The notes beneath the pieces are model-generated. The model did not search any database. It worked only from the letters and a program-made list of their open reading frames with translations, and had not been told where the DNA came from. Below are positions 34,690 through 43,570 of a stretch of 64,000 nt of DNA, piece after piece. Positions within the stretch are counted from its first letter, which is position 1, and every line of letters begins with the position of its first letter. Origin of the DNA: Clostridium sp. (GTDB lineage: Bacteria; Bacillota; Clostridia; Clostridiales; Clostridiaceae). A program made the translations under genes and the position numbers. The stretch lies in the NCBI GenBank assembly GCA_018372555.1, contig JAHAIU010000002.1, forward strand, positions 14,510-78,509. Direction: 5' to 3'.

Positions 34690-35787
34690 TTAAACATTGA
34701 ATCTAAAGTTAACTACATCTCCATCTTTCATTACATACTCTTTACCTTCTAATCTGTAAAGACCCTTTTCCTTAGCAGCAGCTTCAGAACCACATTGCAC
34801 TAAATCATCATAAGAAACTATTTCAGCTCTAATAAATCCTCTTTCAATATCTGAGTGAATTTTACCAGCAGCTTGTGGTGCTTTAGTTCCTTCTTTAATT
34901 GTCCAAGCTCTTACTTCTTGAACTCCTGCAGTTAAATAACTTATTAAACCTAGTAATTTATAACTAGATCTTATTAACTTATCTAACCCAGATTCCTCTA
35001 ATCCATATTCACTTAACATTTCTATTTTTTCTTCTTCATCTAAACCAGATAATTCCTCTTCAAGTTTAGCACAAACTACAACTACTTCAGAATTTTCACT
35101 TTCAGCATGAGCTTTAACTTTTTGAACATATTGATTGTTAGTATTTCCTTCCATCATATCATCTTCTGATATATTACAAGCATAAAGTACTGGTTTTGAA
35201 GTTATTAAGAATAATCCATTAATTAATTCTGCCTCTTCTTCAGTTACTTCTAGAGTTCTTATTGGAAGATTTTGTTCTAAGTGAGCTTTAACTTTTTCCA
35301 TTACAGCATATTCTTCTTTAGCTTTCTTATCTCCAGATCTAACTTGCTTAATTCCTCTTTCCATCCTTCTTTCAAGAACTTCTAAATCAGCAAAAATTAG
35401 TTCTAAATTTATAGTTTCTATATCTCTAATAGGATCTACAGAACCTTCTACGTGAACTACATTCCCATCATCAAAACATCTTACTACGTGAACTATAGCT
35501 GAAACTTCTCTTATATGTGATAAGAACTTATTACCAAGTCCTTCACCTTTTGAAGCTCCCTTTACAAGACCTGCTATATCATAAAATTCTACTGCAGTAT
35601 AAACTTTCTTTTTTGTATTATACATTTTTTCTAAAACATCTAATCTCTTATCTGGTACACTTACAACCCCAACATTTGGTTCAATTGTACAAAAAGGATA
35701 GTTTGCTGATTCAGCTCCAGCCTTTGTAATTGCATTAAATAAAGTACTCTTACCTACATTAGGTAAACCAACTATTCCTAAATTCAT
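34690..35787 (-). CDS. ychF: Redox-regulated ATPase YchF
   Basis: A 365-residue Obg-family P-loop protein that prefers ATP over GTP. The G1 loop is GLPNVGKSTLFNAIT, switch regions NYPFCTIEPNVGVV and DIAGLVKGASKGEGLGNKFL, and the usual NKxD is replaced by CNISED, the change that gives YchF its ATP preference. A coiled-coil domain is in the middle and a TGS domain at the C-terminus (ARAWTIKEGTKAPQAAG). Alone, between its own promoter and terminator. Confidence 0.97.
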   Translation of the reverse strand: MNLGIVGLPNVGKSTLFNAITKAGAESANYPFCTIEPNVGVVSVPDKRLDVLEKMYNTKKKVYTAVEFYDIAGLVKGASKGEGLGNKFLSHIREVSAIVHVVRCFDDGNVVHVEGSVDPIRDIETINLELIFADLEVLERRMERGIKQVRSGDKKAKEEYAVMEKVKAHLEQNLPIRTLEVTEEEAELINGLFLITSKPVLYACNISEDDMMEGNTNNQYVQKVKAHAESENSEVVVVCAKLEEELSGLDEEEKIEMLSEYGLEESGLDKLIRSSYKLLGLISYLTAGVQEVRAWTIKEGTKAPQAAGKIHSDIERGFIRAEIVSYDDLVQCGSEAAAKEKGLYRLEGKEYVMKDGDVVNFRFNV

Positions 35788-35826
35788 CTATGTACATTCC
35801 TTTCTAATCTTAATCACATCTTTAAA

Positions 35827-35855
35827 ATTATACTCTACTTATTGAATTATTTCAA
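35827..35855 (-). promoter_or_regulatory. SigA-type promoter for ychF
   Basis: Minus-strand TTGAAA (35850-35855), 17-base spacer, perfect TATAAT (35827-35832); leader of about 33 bases. Confidence 0.7.
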
Positions 35856-35951
35856 CATTTTAAGACTTTCCGTGAATTTATAACTATTACACTTTTAATT
35901 TCCAGTGTAAAAGAAATAAAATAGATAAAAATAACTTAAGGAGGTGGAATA

Positions 35952-36731
35952 ATGAAAAGTTTTAAAAAAATACTTTCTTTATCTTTAGTTATCTTAAATA
36001 TATTTATTTCTATTCCTTTTGCATTAACTAATGATAACTTAGAGTTAAATTGGTACTTTGTAAAAAGAGAACAAGGAAAAACGCCAGAAGCTCCTAAAGA
36101 ATCTATTTCCTTTCTTAAGGATTGTGATGGATTTTATGTTGGAGATACAAGCTCAAAGGTAATATACTTAACCTTTGATCAAGGTTATGAAAATGGAAAT
36201 ACTAATATTATATTAGATACTTTAAAAGAAGAAGATGTTAAGGCAGCATTTTTCGTTGTAAAACCCTATGTTAAGCAAGAAGGTGAAATTGTTAAAAGAA
36301 TGGTTGATGAAGGACATCTAGTCTGTAACCATTCATCACATCATCCTTCTATGGCAAGTATTAGAGATAAGGACAAATTCAAATTAGAATTTACTGAAGT
36401 TGAAGAAGAATTTAAAAATTTAACTGGTAAAGATATGCCCAAATATTTTAGACCACCAATGGGTAAGTATTCTAAATTTTCTTTAAACGAAACCAAAAAC
36501 TTAGGTTATAAAACTATATTTTGGAGTTTTGCATATAAAGACTGGTTAAGAGATGATCAACCTTCTGAAAGTTATGCAACTGAAAAAATATTAAACGGAG
36601 TGCATCCTGGAGCAATTATCTTGCTACACTCAGTGTCCTCAACAAATACTAAGATTTTGAAAAATATAATTAAAGAATTAAAAAATCAAGGATATGAATT
36701 TAAAACCTTAGATGAACTACCAACAGCTTAG
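35952..36731 (+). CDS. PdaA-like polysaccharide deacetylase
   Basis: A 259-residue NodB-fold enzyme with an N-terminal signal peptide (residues 1-25). Motif 1 is TFDQGYENG (the Gln replaces the second Asp, as in the PdaA group that makes muramic delta-lactam in spore cortex), motif 2 NHSSHHPSM, motif 3 YFRPPMGKYS and motif 5 ILLHSVSSTN. In sporulating bacteria PdaA acts in the forespore coat-cortex space. AAGGAGGTGG precedes the ATG. I could not identify a convincing SigG promoter. The stop is in a repeat element at 36728. Confidence 0.9.
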   Translation: MKSFKKILSLSLVILNIFISIPFALTNDNLELNWYFVKREQGKTPEAPKESISFLKDCDGFYVGDTSSKVIYLTFDQGYENGNTNIILDTLKEEDVKAAFFVVKPYVKQEGEIVKRMVDEGHLVCNHSSHHPSMASIRDKDKFKLEFTEVEEEFKNLTGKDMPKYFRPPMGKYSKFSLNETKNLGYKTIFWSFAYKDWLRDDQPSESYATEKILNGVHPGAIILLHSVSSTNTKILKNIIKELKNQGYEFKTLDELPTA

Positions 36732-36775
36732 GCAATTAACAATTAATAATTATGAAGAAAAACTCCTTTTAAAGT
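36728..36775. repeat. Intergenic repeat, fused modules B and A
   Basis: TTAGGCAATTAACAATTAAT (module B start, shared with 16700-16719 in reverse) runs into ATGAAGAAAAACTCC and a weak hairpin (module A end). Overlaps the TAG stop of the deacetylase gene. Confidence 0.55.
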
Positions 36776-36787
36776 TTTCTAAAATAA

Positions 36788-36820
36788 AAATAGTAGCTGT
36801 CCTTATGATAGCTACTATTT
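36788..36820. terminator. Bidirectional terminator with stop codon in the stem
   Basis: AAATAGTAGCT (36788-36798) pairs with AGCTACTATTT (36810-36820). On the minus strand it begins inside the fchA-like gene, whose TAG-TAG double stop lies in the arm, and is followed by TTTTTATTTT. Confidence 0.8.
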
Positions 36821-37459
36821 GTATATAATATTGTTAACCTTATCTAATATTTCATTTTTTAAAGTATTAGACTTACTTAAAATATCTTCAAGAGTTTCTT
36901 CTACTTTTTTATAGTCATATTCATTTTTAACAAAATTCAAGTTAACTTTAACATTAATTGCAGCACTTTCTATAGCTGAATGCAATAGAGAAGCTGCTAC
37001 TCCTGCATCTGAAACTAAATTTCTATTTCCAAATTCAACTGCAAAGTCAATGTTACTATAAAAATCTATACATGCTTTTGCTAATTTTAATGGCGTTTCC
37101 ATTGCTTTTATTGTGCAATTTTTTATATTCTCTTTTCTTAAAACTATTTCTTCTTCATTGTTCTTAGGGAGCTTGTAACAATCCATTAAAGCTAAAAAGT
37201 CTTTTCTGTCCTCTTCCATAAATTCTTGTGATATAACAATGAAATTTACTGTTTCTTCCTTTAATTTAAGCATCTTATCTTGGTTTTCTTTATTTAAATT
37301 TTCAAAAACTTTCTTACCAACAGTTAAAGAATAAACCATAGAATTTAAAGCCCCTGATAAAGCCGCAACTAAAGCTGCAGTGCTTCCACCTCCAGGAGAA
37401 GGTGCGTCAGATGATAACTCCTTTAAAAAATATTCAATATTATAATCTTTAAATAGCAT
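36815..37459 (-). CDS. Cyclodeaminase/cyclohydrolase family protein (FchA-like)
   Basis: A 214-residue helical protein of the FTCD-C/FchA family; members hydrolyse methenyl-tetrahydrofolate or deaminate formimino-tetrahydrofolate. The phosphate-binding loop SDAPSPGGGSTAALVAALSG at residues 15-34 is diagnostic, as are the helices with NRNLVSDAGVAASLLHSA. It starts 2 bases after a glycosyltransferase gene and ends the envelope cluster, an odd place for a folate enzyme. Which of the two reactions it performs cannot be decided here; FTCD-type formiminotransferase is absent. Confidence 0.88.
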   Translation of the reverse strand: MLFKDYNIEYFLKELSSDAPSPGGGSTAALVAALSGALNSMVYSLTVGKKVFENLNKENQDKMLKLKEETVNFIVISQEFMEEDRKDFLALMDCYKLPKNNEEEIVLRKENIKNCTIKAMETPLKLAKACIDFYSNIDFAVEFGNRNLVSDAGVAASLLHSAIESAAINVKVNLNFVKNEYDYKKVEETLEDILSKSNTLKNEILDKVNNIIYK

Positions 37460-37461
37460 AA

Positions 37462-38610
37462 TTATTCCCCCTTTCTTAATATAGTACTATATACATTTAT
37501 AACTTCATTTATTATTTTATCTTTAGAAAATCTATCTACACATTCTTTTCTTATTTTCTCTTTATCATAGGAACTAATATTATCTGATAAATAGACCATA
37601 GCATCTCCTAAAGCCTTAATATCATTTTTATTAACTAATAAACCATTATTATCATTAATAATATCCTCTGCTCCACCATTATAAGTTCCTATTACAGGTT
37701 TTCCTGAAGCTAAAGCCTCTATATATACAACTCCAAAAGTTTCATGCAATGACGCAAGGACGAAAGCATTGCATATACTCATATACTTTGCCACTTCTTC
37801 TCTTGAAATTGCTCCTAAAAATTCAACTTGATTAGAAATACCAAGATTATTCGATAAATTTATAAGCCCTTCTTTTTGACTTCCTTCGCCCCCAATAATA
37901 AGCTTATAATCCTTACCCTTAAACTTTTCACTAAAAGCTTTAATTAATATATCCATTCCTTTCTCTCCTTCTAAAAAAGCTAAAGAAAAGAAAGTAAATT
38001 TTTCATTAGTATTTTCACTTATATAAAAATTATCAACAGGAATAAGATTATGTATTACTTCTATATCTTCTCTTTCTGAAAATCTTGTAATTTCTTCTTT
38101 TAATCCATTTCCAACTGCTATAAGTTTATCACATTCAAGGTAAGATTTTTTAACTAAAGGCTTATAACTTTCTTTAATGTAAACAGCTTTTTCTATGGAG
38201 GAATGTTCTGTAATAACTAGTGGAATATTATATTTTTTTGAAATATAATTAGCACTAATTCCTGCCCAAAAGGAAGAATGACAATGAATTATATCAACCT
38301 TGCCTTCTTTTTTTACTATTTCTAAATAAAGTTTTTCTAACCTCTTATTAAAGCTATCAAACATTTTAGGATTCTTAGGCTTATAATTAAAATCCTTATA
38401 TCTATATGTCCTTAATCCATCTTCAATATCAAAAGATAAGCCTCTCTTTTCTTTAACCTTAAACATAAGGGTTAATGGCCATATTTCATTATAGGCCACT
38501 GTCACTTTAATACCAGCATCTTGAAGAGCCATAGCTTGCTCTTTAAAAAAACTTCCATGAACTAAATTTCTTTTATTATGGTACCAGGAAGGTATAAACA
38601 TTACATGCAT
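37462..38610 (-). CDS. Glycosyltransferase family 4 protein
   Basis: A 382-residue GT-B glycosyltransferase. N-terminal acceptor domain with PSWYHNKRNLVHGSFFKEQA and HSSFWAGISANYISKKY, C-terminal donor domain with FLEGEKGMDILIKAF, GGEGSQKEGL and the EX7E motif in ETFGVVYIEALASGKPVIG. No membrane helices. Probably adds a sugar to a lipid-linked or surface glycan. Second gene from the end of a five-gene set, 1 base after the next upstream gene. Confidence 0.9.
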   Translation of the reverse strand: MHVMFIPSWYHNKRNLVHGSFFKEQAMALQDAGIKVTVAYNEIWPLTLMFKVKEKRGLSFDIEDGLRTYRYKDFNYKPKNPKMFDSFNKRLEKLYLEIVKKEGKVDIIHCHSSFWAGISANYISKKYNIPLVITEHSSIEKAVYIKESYKPLVKKSYLECDKLIAVGNGLKEEITRFSEREDIEVIHNLIPVDNFYISENTNEKFTFFSLAFLEGEKGMDILIKAFSEKFKGKDYKLIIGGEGSQKEGLINLSNNLGISNQVEFLGAISREEVAKYMSICNAFVLASLHETFGVVYIEALASGKPVIGTYNGGAEDIINDNNGLLVNKNDIKALGDAMVYLSDNISSYDKEKIRKECVDRFSKDKIINEVINVYSTILRKGE

Positions 38611-38611
38611 A

Positions 38612-39892
38612 TTACTCCCCCCTTAATATAGAATCTAATTTCTTAGATATATTTTTCCATTCATATTCCTTAACTAAATAAGATTTTTGTCCCTTTTCAA
38701 TTAACCTTGCTAAATCTTTTATAGAATTAGTAATATCAATCTCTCTATTTGAAGATATCTTACACTTATCAATATCCTTTATTACATCAATGATAGGGTC
38801 TTCTTTATCCCCTAAAACAACTAAAATATAACCATAACATCCAAAGTAATCATATATTTTAGCAGGTATTTGCTTAGAATTTTTATTACCAAAAAGTAAT
38901 AAAACATCTGCATTTACCATATATCCTAAAGCTTCCTTATAAGGTATTCTATTAGATACTTTAACGTTTTTTATGCTCATTAAGTCTTGCTTAATTTCAT
39001 CATTATCGATATTCCCAAAGAATAAAATATTTAATTTATTAAATAATTCCTCATTTTCTTCTTTTATTTTGTTTAATGATGAAATAAATGGTCTTATATC
39101 TCTTAATTTAGAAAAAATTTCCCCTGCATAAACTAAATTTATTTTACTCTTATCAATTAATTTAGGCGTGTCTTCTTTTAATATTTCATCATAAACATTA
39201 CTATCGTAACCTCTAGTTATAATAAAAGTATCTTCTTCTTTTAAGTTATAAGTTTTAATATAATCATTTCGATTAGCTTTAGTTACAAATATATGTTTAT
39301 CAGCCATATCCACAATTTTATTTTCATATCTTCCTTCAAAAGCTCTTCTAATATAACTTGAACCCTCTCTAGTAGAGTCCTTAAGCCATGGATCACTCCA
39401 ATAAGCTATCCATCTTAGATCTTTATAATCCTTTTTAATGTTATATGCACATATATGACTTGAAGGTGGCTCATGCATAGAGAACATTACATCAAAGTTT
39501 TCTTTATCCATAAGCTCCTTTCCATATTTACTTGCTTTATAAGACCAATATAAATACATATCTGGAATAGCAATTATTTTTTTAGCTTTCTTAAGTAAAG
39601 GCTTTATTTTGCTAGTTTTAGCATTATCAATCCCATTAACCGCTTCACTACTTTTCTTAGGCATTAATGCTTCAAAGAATCTTCCACCTGAAATAATATG
39701 AAGCTTTATATTTTTATCTAACATACTAAATATATATTCATCATAATAAATTGAATTTGGAGGAAAATTAACTGTTAATAAATGAATTTCATTTCCATCT
39801 ATTTTTGCTAAATTATTTAAATATTGAAGGGTTTCAATAGATGCTGAATTATTAATAAGTGGCGAATAACAGGCTATAAATAGAATCTTCAT
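38612..39892 (-). CDS. Glycosyltransferase (GT-B fold)
   Basis: A 426-residue cytosolic protein starting MKILFIACYSPLINNSAS, with RWIAYWSDPWLKDSTREG in the middle, ITRGYDSNVYDEILKE and a donor-binding domain ending in KIYDYFGCYGYILVV. This resembles a GT4-like enzyme with an acceptor domain typical of surface polysaccharide clusters. The EX7E motif is not clear. ATG 39892 has AAAGGAGGAAAG upstream; a longer frame to 39943 overlaps the murJ-like gene and has no ribosome site. Sugar unknown. Confidence 0.82.
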   Translation of the reverse strand: MKILFIACYSPLINNSASIETLQYLNNLAKIDGNEIHLLTVNFPPNSIYYDEYIFSMLDKNIKLHIISGGRFFEALMPKKSSEAVNGIDNAKTSKIKPLLKKAKKIIAIPDMYLYWSYKASKYGKELMDKENFDVMFSMHEPPSSHICAYNIKKDYKDLRWIAYWSDPWLKDSTREGSSYIRRAFEGRYENKIVDMADKHIFVTKANRNDYIKTYNLKEEDTFIITRGYDSNVYDEILKEDTPKLIDKSKINLVYAGEIFSKLRDIRPFISSLNKIKEENEELFNKLNILFFGNIDNDEIKQDLMSIKNVKVSNRIPYKEALGYMVNADVLLLFGNKNSKQIPAKIYDYFGCYGYILVVLGDKEDPIIDVIKDIDKCKISSNREIDITNSIKDLARLIEKGQKSYLVKEYEWKNISKKLDSILRGE

Positions 39893-39893
39893 T

Positions 39894-41429
39894 TTATTTC
39901 TTTCCTCCTTTAAATCTTTTTGTAAGTAATCCCATTGCTTCATCTAATTCTTCTATCTTAAGTAACTTGCATACTATAAAGTAAATGATTATACCTATAA
40001 CTCCATCTATTGCTAATAGTAAAAATGAACTATGTATATCTAAGAACATATTTATATAGTAAAGGGATATAATCATTATACAAGAGCTAATCATAATTTT
40101 AGATATATTAATAATTAACTCTGCTACATCTAATTTACCAACAATTTTTCTTGTAGAATTTAATAATAATACCGCTATCACTAGTGATGAAATAGAAGTT
40201 GCTACAGCAATCCCCAACACCCCTATATATTTTGATAGTGTTATACTTAAAACAATATTAACTATCACACCTATTATTCCATTAATTGTAGTTACCTTAG
40301 TTTTCTTCATAGAAAATAAAGAGGAATTTAAAATATCTCTAATTCCTGCAAAAGGTAATTGAATAGCATATCCAAATAAAGCCATTGATGTTAACATAAC
40401 AGCAGTTTCATCAAATTTCCCTCTCTCATATATAAAACTAACTATATCATTACTTAAAAATACAATTCCAAAAGCTAGGGGAATTAAAACTAAACAAATA
40501 GTAGTTACTGACTTAGTTAAGTACTTTAAGAACCCTTGACTATCACCAGAATTTAGTTTATTTGCCATAAGTGGATATACAACAGAGACTATTGATGTCG
40601 TTATAGCCGTATTTGCAAATTGAACTATCTTCTGTGAGTATTCTAAGGCTGCCATAGATCCAGACGCTAACCCAGAAGCCACACTTTTATCTATTAACAT
40701 ATTTATAGAATTAGCTCCTGCTCCTATAACTACTGGAAGTATTAAAATCATAATATTTTTTATCTTTTCATCTTTAATATCTATATTAAACTTAAACCTA
40801 AAACCTTGTTTATATAAAGAAGGAATTTGAATTGCAATCCTAAAAAAGTTTCCTAGTACATTTGCAATCGTTAGCCCAACTATACTTACATCATTAAATA
40901 TTAATAAATATATAATTATAGGTAAATTAAAGAACAATCCTAATATTGAAGGAATTATAAAATCCTCACATACCTGAAGTATTGAAGTAAAACAAGCATT
41001 AATACATAGAAATACTATATTTATTAAAGTAATCCTAGTTAAAAAAATAGTTAATTCTAGTTGCTCAGGATTAAAGTTTGGAACAAATAAATATACTATT
41101 TCTTTAGTAAATATTACTCCTAAAATAATAACTACTATAGATAATATGCTTAGAATATTTATAACATTATTAGCAAAGTTAAACATTTCCTCTTTATTTT
41201 TTGAGTGCTTAATTTCACTAAGCATAGGGATAAATGTTGTAGAAATAGCAAGACCTATTATCATAAATACTGACTCTGGTATAGCTACAGAAGCTACATA
41301 TACATCATAAGAGGAATTTGCTCCAAAGTGATATGCAGCTAATATATCTCTCCCAAAGCCAATAATTCTACTTAGTATAGTCATAGCCATTACAATAATT
41401 GTGGCTTTAAAGACTTTATTTCTATTCAT
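39894..41429 (-). CDS. MurJ/MviN-like lipid flippase
   Basis: A 511-residue protein with about 14 membrane helices of the MOP/MVF superfamily. The N-terminus (TILSRIIGFGRDILAAYHFG) and PESVFMIIGLAISTTFIPML, plus KSVASGLASGSMAALEYSQK, match MurJ/MviN. In this position, between glycosyltransferases and a TagA-type enzyme, it may flip a lipid-linked glycan rather than lipid II, although the sequence is closest to MurJ. It overlaps the upstream gene by 8 bases. Confidence 0.88.
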   Translation of the reverse strand: MNRNKVFKATIIVMAMTILSRIIGFGRDILAAYHFGANSSYDVYVASVAIPESVFMIIGLAISTTFIPMLSEIKHSKNKEEMFNFANNVINILSILSIVVIILGVIFTKEIVYLFVPNFNPEQLELTIFLTRITLINIVFLCINACFTSILQVCEDFIIPSILGLFFNLPIIIYLLIFNDVSIVGLTIANVLGNFFRIAIQIPSLYKQGFRFKFNIDIKDEKIKNIMILILPVVIGAGANSINMLIDKSVASGLASGSMAALEYSQKIVQFANTAITTSIVSVVYPLMANKLNSGDSQGFLKYLTKSVTTICLVLIPLAFGIVFLSNDIVSFIYERGKFDETAVMLTSMALFGYAIQLPFAGIRDILNSSLFSMKKTKVTTINGIIGVIVNIVLSITLSKYIGVLGIAVATSISSLVIAVLLLNSTRKIVGKLDVAELIINISKIMISSCIMIISLYYINMFLDIHSSFLLLAIDGVIGIIIYFIVCKLLKIEELDEAMGLLTKRFKGGKK

Positions 41430-42156
41430 AATTCACCTTTTTATTTTTAAATACTAATAGTAAAAACTTAGGGATACTTCCTAATCTTTTTATTCTAAAT
41501 GGTTCCTTTAAAACTCTATAAAGCCATTCAAGACCTAAGCTTATCATCCATTTAGGGGCTCTTTTTACTTTCTCAGCTATAACATCAAAACTTCCCCCAA
41601 CTCCCATAAATATTGTACAAGGTAACTCATCCATATACTTAACTATAAAACGTTCTTGCCTTGGACATCCCATTGCAACAAAAACTGCATATGGTTTTTT
41701 ATTTTTAATATCCTCTAATATTTCCTTAGGATTATCTAAATCAAAATATCCATTTTTATATCCAGCAATATTAATATTAGGATAAGCTACTAAAAGATTT
41801 GCAACACAAGACTTCAAATTTTCATCTGTAGTTCCTATAAGATAAATAGATTTATTCTCTTTTGTTGCCTTACTTATTATATTTTTCATAAGATCTATTC
41901 CAGCTATTTTTTCTTTAACAGGAGTTTTTAAATATTTAGCTGCAATTTGAATCCCAACACCATCAGGGATAATAAAAGCTTCTTTAGAAGTAAAATTATC
42001 ATATAACTCTTTATTATGTAATCCTGTATATAAAACTTCTGGATTTCCAGATACTATATGGATCTTTTCATATTTTTTAATATGTTCCATAGCATCAGAT
42101 AGCCCCTCCTTAAATATCTTATACCCTAATATATTTATAAATCTATTATCACTCAT
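41422..42156 (-). CDS. WecG/TagA/CpsF family glycosyltransferase
   Basis: A 244-residue GT26 enzyme. WecG/TagA transfers N-acetylmannosaminuronate or N-acetylmannosamine onto GlcNAc-PP-undecaprenol. Family marks: ILGYKIFKEGLSDAMEHI, SGNPEVLYTGLHNKELY, PDGVGIQIAAKYL, AMGCPRQERFIVKYM and GVGGSFDVIAEKVKRAP. First gene of the compact envelope set; a weak TATTAT -10 lies upstream near 42205. A role in teichoic-acid-like or other secondary wall polymer synthesis is inferred. Confidence 0.93.
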   Translation of the reverse strand: MSDNRFINILGYKIFKEGLSDAMEHIKKYEKIHIVSGNPEVLYTGLHNKELYDNFTSKEAFIIPDGVGIQIAAKYLKTPVKEKIAGIDLMKNIISKATKENKSIYLIGTTDENLKSCVANLLVAYPNINIAGYKNGYFDLDNPKEILEDIKNKKPYAVFVAMGCPRQERFIVKYMDELPCTIFMGVGGSFDVIAEKVKRAPKWMISLGLEWLYRVLKEPFRIKRLGSIPKFLLLVFKNKKVNYE

Positions 42157-42259
42157 ATTTTCTCCTAAACTTCCACTGTAAACTATATTAATAATACCAT
42201 ATTTACTTATGCTACTAAAGTCTTTTAATACAATGATATTTCCACTAAATTAACAAGTA

Positions 42260-43348
42260 TTATTTACTTAAAATACTTTCAAGTTCTCTTACTATTTCAT
42301 CCTCTGGATTTAACTTTTTAGCAATATCTAAGTGAAGCTTTGCATCTTCTGTTTTTCCTAAGTTCATATAACACATTACTATGTTAGTACAAACTTCAAC
42401 TTCTCTATTTGCCTCAAAGGCTTTTTTAAAGTATTTTAAAGCTGTTTCAAAATCATTTATACATGCATAATTTATTCCAAGTTCAACTACTACTTCATAA
42501 ATACCACTTTCTCTTGAAACACTTTCATTTAAATAATAAATTGCTTTTTCATAATTTTCCAGTTTTCTATAAGCAACTCCTAAGTAATAATAAATTAATG
42601 GATTTAAATCAAAATCTTCTACTAATTCTAATAATATTTTTATAGTTTTAGTTGGATCTTCATTAATGCTTTCAACAGCAACTTCATAATTTGAAATATT
42701 ATTAATATCTTTAATTAAAATATTAATTTCATCATCTACTTTTCCACCTAGATTTAAATATTCATTTATTGCTACCTTTGCACTCTTAAAATCTCCATCA
42801 TCTTTTAAAATTAAAGCCTTATATAAGTATGCTTCTGGAACTTTTAATAAATTATCTATGGAGTATTCAATATCCTTTAATAATATTTCTTTAAAAGCCT
42901 TATCTTTTTCTCTTAAGCTTTCTCCAACAAGAAGTAATTTTTTCATAATATCTATATCTTTTGAAAACTTATAATATCCCTTTAAAAGTAAATAAGCATC
43001 TACTAACTTGTCATCCTTTATCTTTTTAGAAATCAATCCCTTTATACAATTTTCTGTATCTTTATAATAACTTAATATAATTTCATAATCATCGTTAAAT
43101 CTTAAAGTTTCATCTGCTCCCATAGCAAGAAACATACCTTCAACGAAATAAAAAATCGGTAAATTCTTTATTTTAATTTCATTATTAATATTACTTGTTA
43201 TATATTCTGGAGAAATAGGCAAATATAAATCCTTATTATTAAATTCAACAGCCCCAGGGATACTTATAATTTTCTTAAATCCCTCTTTATCTATTTCTAA
43301 AAATAATAGTTTTCCTAACTTTTCTTTAAATATCGAATTGTAATCCAA
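42260..43348 (-). CDS. Tetratricopeptide-repeat protein
   Basis: A 362-residue soluble protein. The N-terminal 150 residues are not recognised; the C-terminal 200 hold about four to five TPR units (LIYYYLGVAYRKLENYEKAI, VELGINYACINDFETALKYF, TNIVMCYMNLGKTEDAKLHL). TPR proteins are adaptor scaffolds. The start is TTG at 43348, with AAAGGAGGAA 5 bases upstream; a longer ATG frame to 43408 reads through this site. It lies 103 bases before the TagA-like gene, so a link with the glycan genes is possible. Confidence 0.8.
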   Translation of the reverse strand: MDYNSIFKEKLGKLLFLEIDKEGFKKIISIPGAVEFNNKDLYLPISPEYITSNINNEIKIKNLPIFYFVEGMFLAMGADETLRFNDDYEIILSYYKDTENCIKGLISKKIKDDKLVDAYLLLKGYYKFSKDIDIMKKLLLVGESLREKDKAFKEILLKDIEYSIDNLLKVPEAYLYKALILKDDGDFKSAKVAINEYLNLGGKVDDEINILIKDINNISNYEVAVESINEDPTKTIKILLELVEDFDLNPLIYYYLGVAYRKLENYEKAIYYLNESVSRESGIYEVVVELGINYACINDFETALKYFKKAFEANREVEVCTNIVMCYMNLGKTEDAKLHLDIAKKLNPEDEIVRELESILSK

Positions 43349-43437
43349 TTTTATTCCTCCTTTTATTAGCTTATTATAAATAATACTACATATTTCTATA
43401 GCTTTCAAATAAATTAAATAAAGCTATTTTTCAATAT

Positions 43438-43495
43438 AAAATTAAAAATTAGTAATGGATAATTAATGAAAAAAACTCCTAAAGGAGTTTTAAAA
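43438..43495 (+). repeat. Intergenic repeat, module A copy
   Basis: Contains GGATAATTAATGAAAAAAAC and the hairpin AAAAACTCC-taaa-GGAGTTTTT (43471-43491), the same order as at 16525-16561 and 50745-50774. Confidence 0.55.
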
Positions 43496-43525
43496 AAGAA
43501 TTTTATTTTAATAACAATTACTCCA

Positions 43526-43562
43526 AAAATTTTAATGGGGCTGAGATTTTAACACAGCCCCA
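43526..43562 (-). terminator. Terminator of phosphoglucomutase gene
   Basis: TGGGGCTG (43536-43543) pairs with CAGCCCCA (43555-43562); minus-strand tail ATTAAAATTTTT. Starts 9 bases after the gene's stop. Confidence 0.75.
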
Positions 43563-43570
43563 TAATTTTA

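Noticed and set aside
35860..35951. SigG promoter for the pdaA-like gene
   Set aside because: Only a weak TGAAT-like word; spacing to a CATNNTA element is wrong. A short hairpin TTACACT/AGTGTAA is present but without clear meaning.
39894..41429. Assignment as a Wzx O-unit flippase
   Set aside because: The N-terminal and central motifs resemble MurJ/MviN more than Wzx, even though the gene sits in a glycan cluster; kept as MurJ-like with open substrate.
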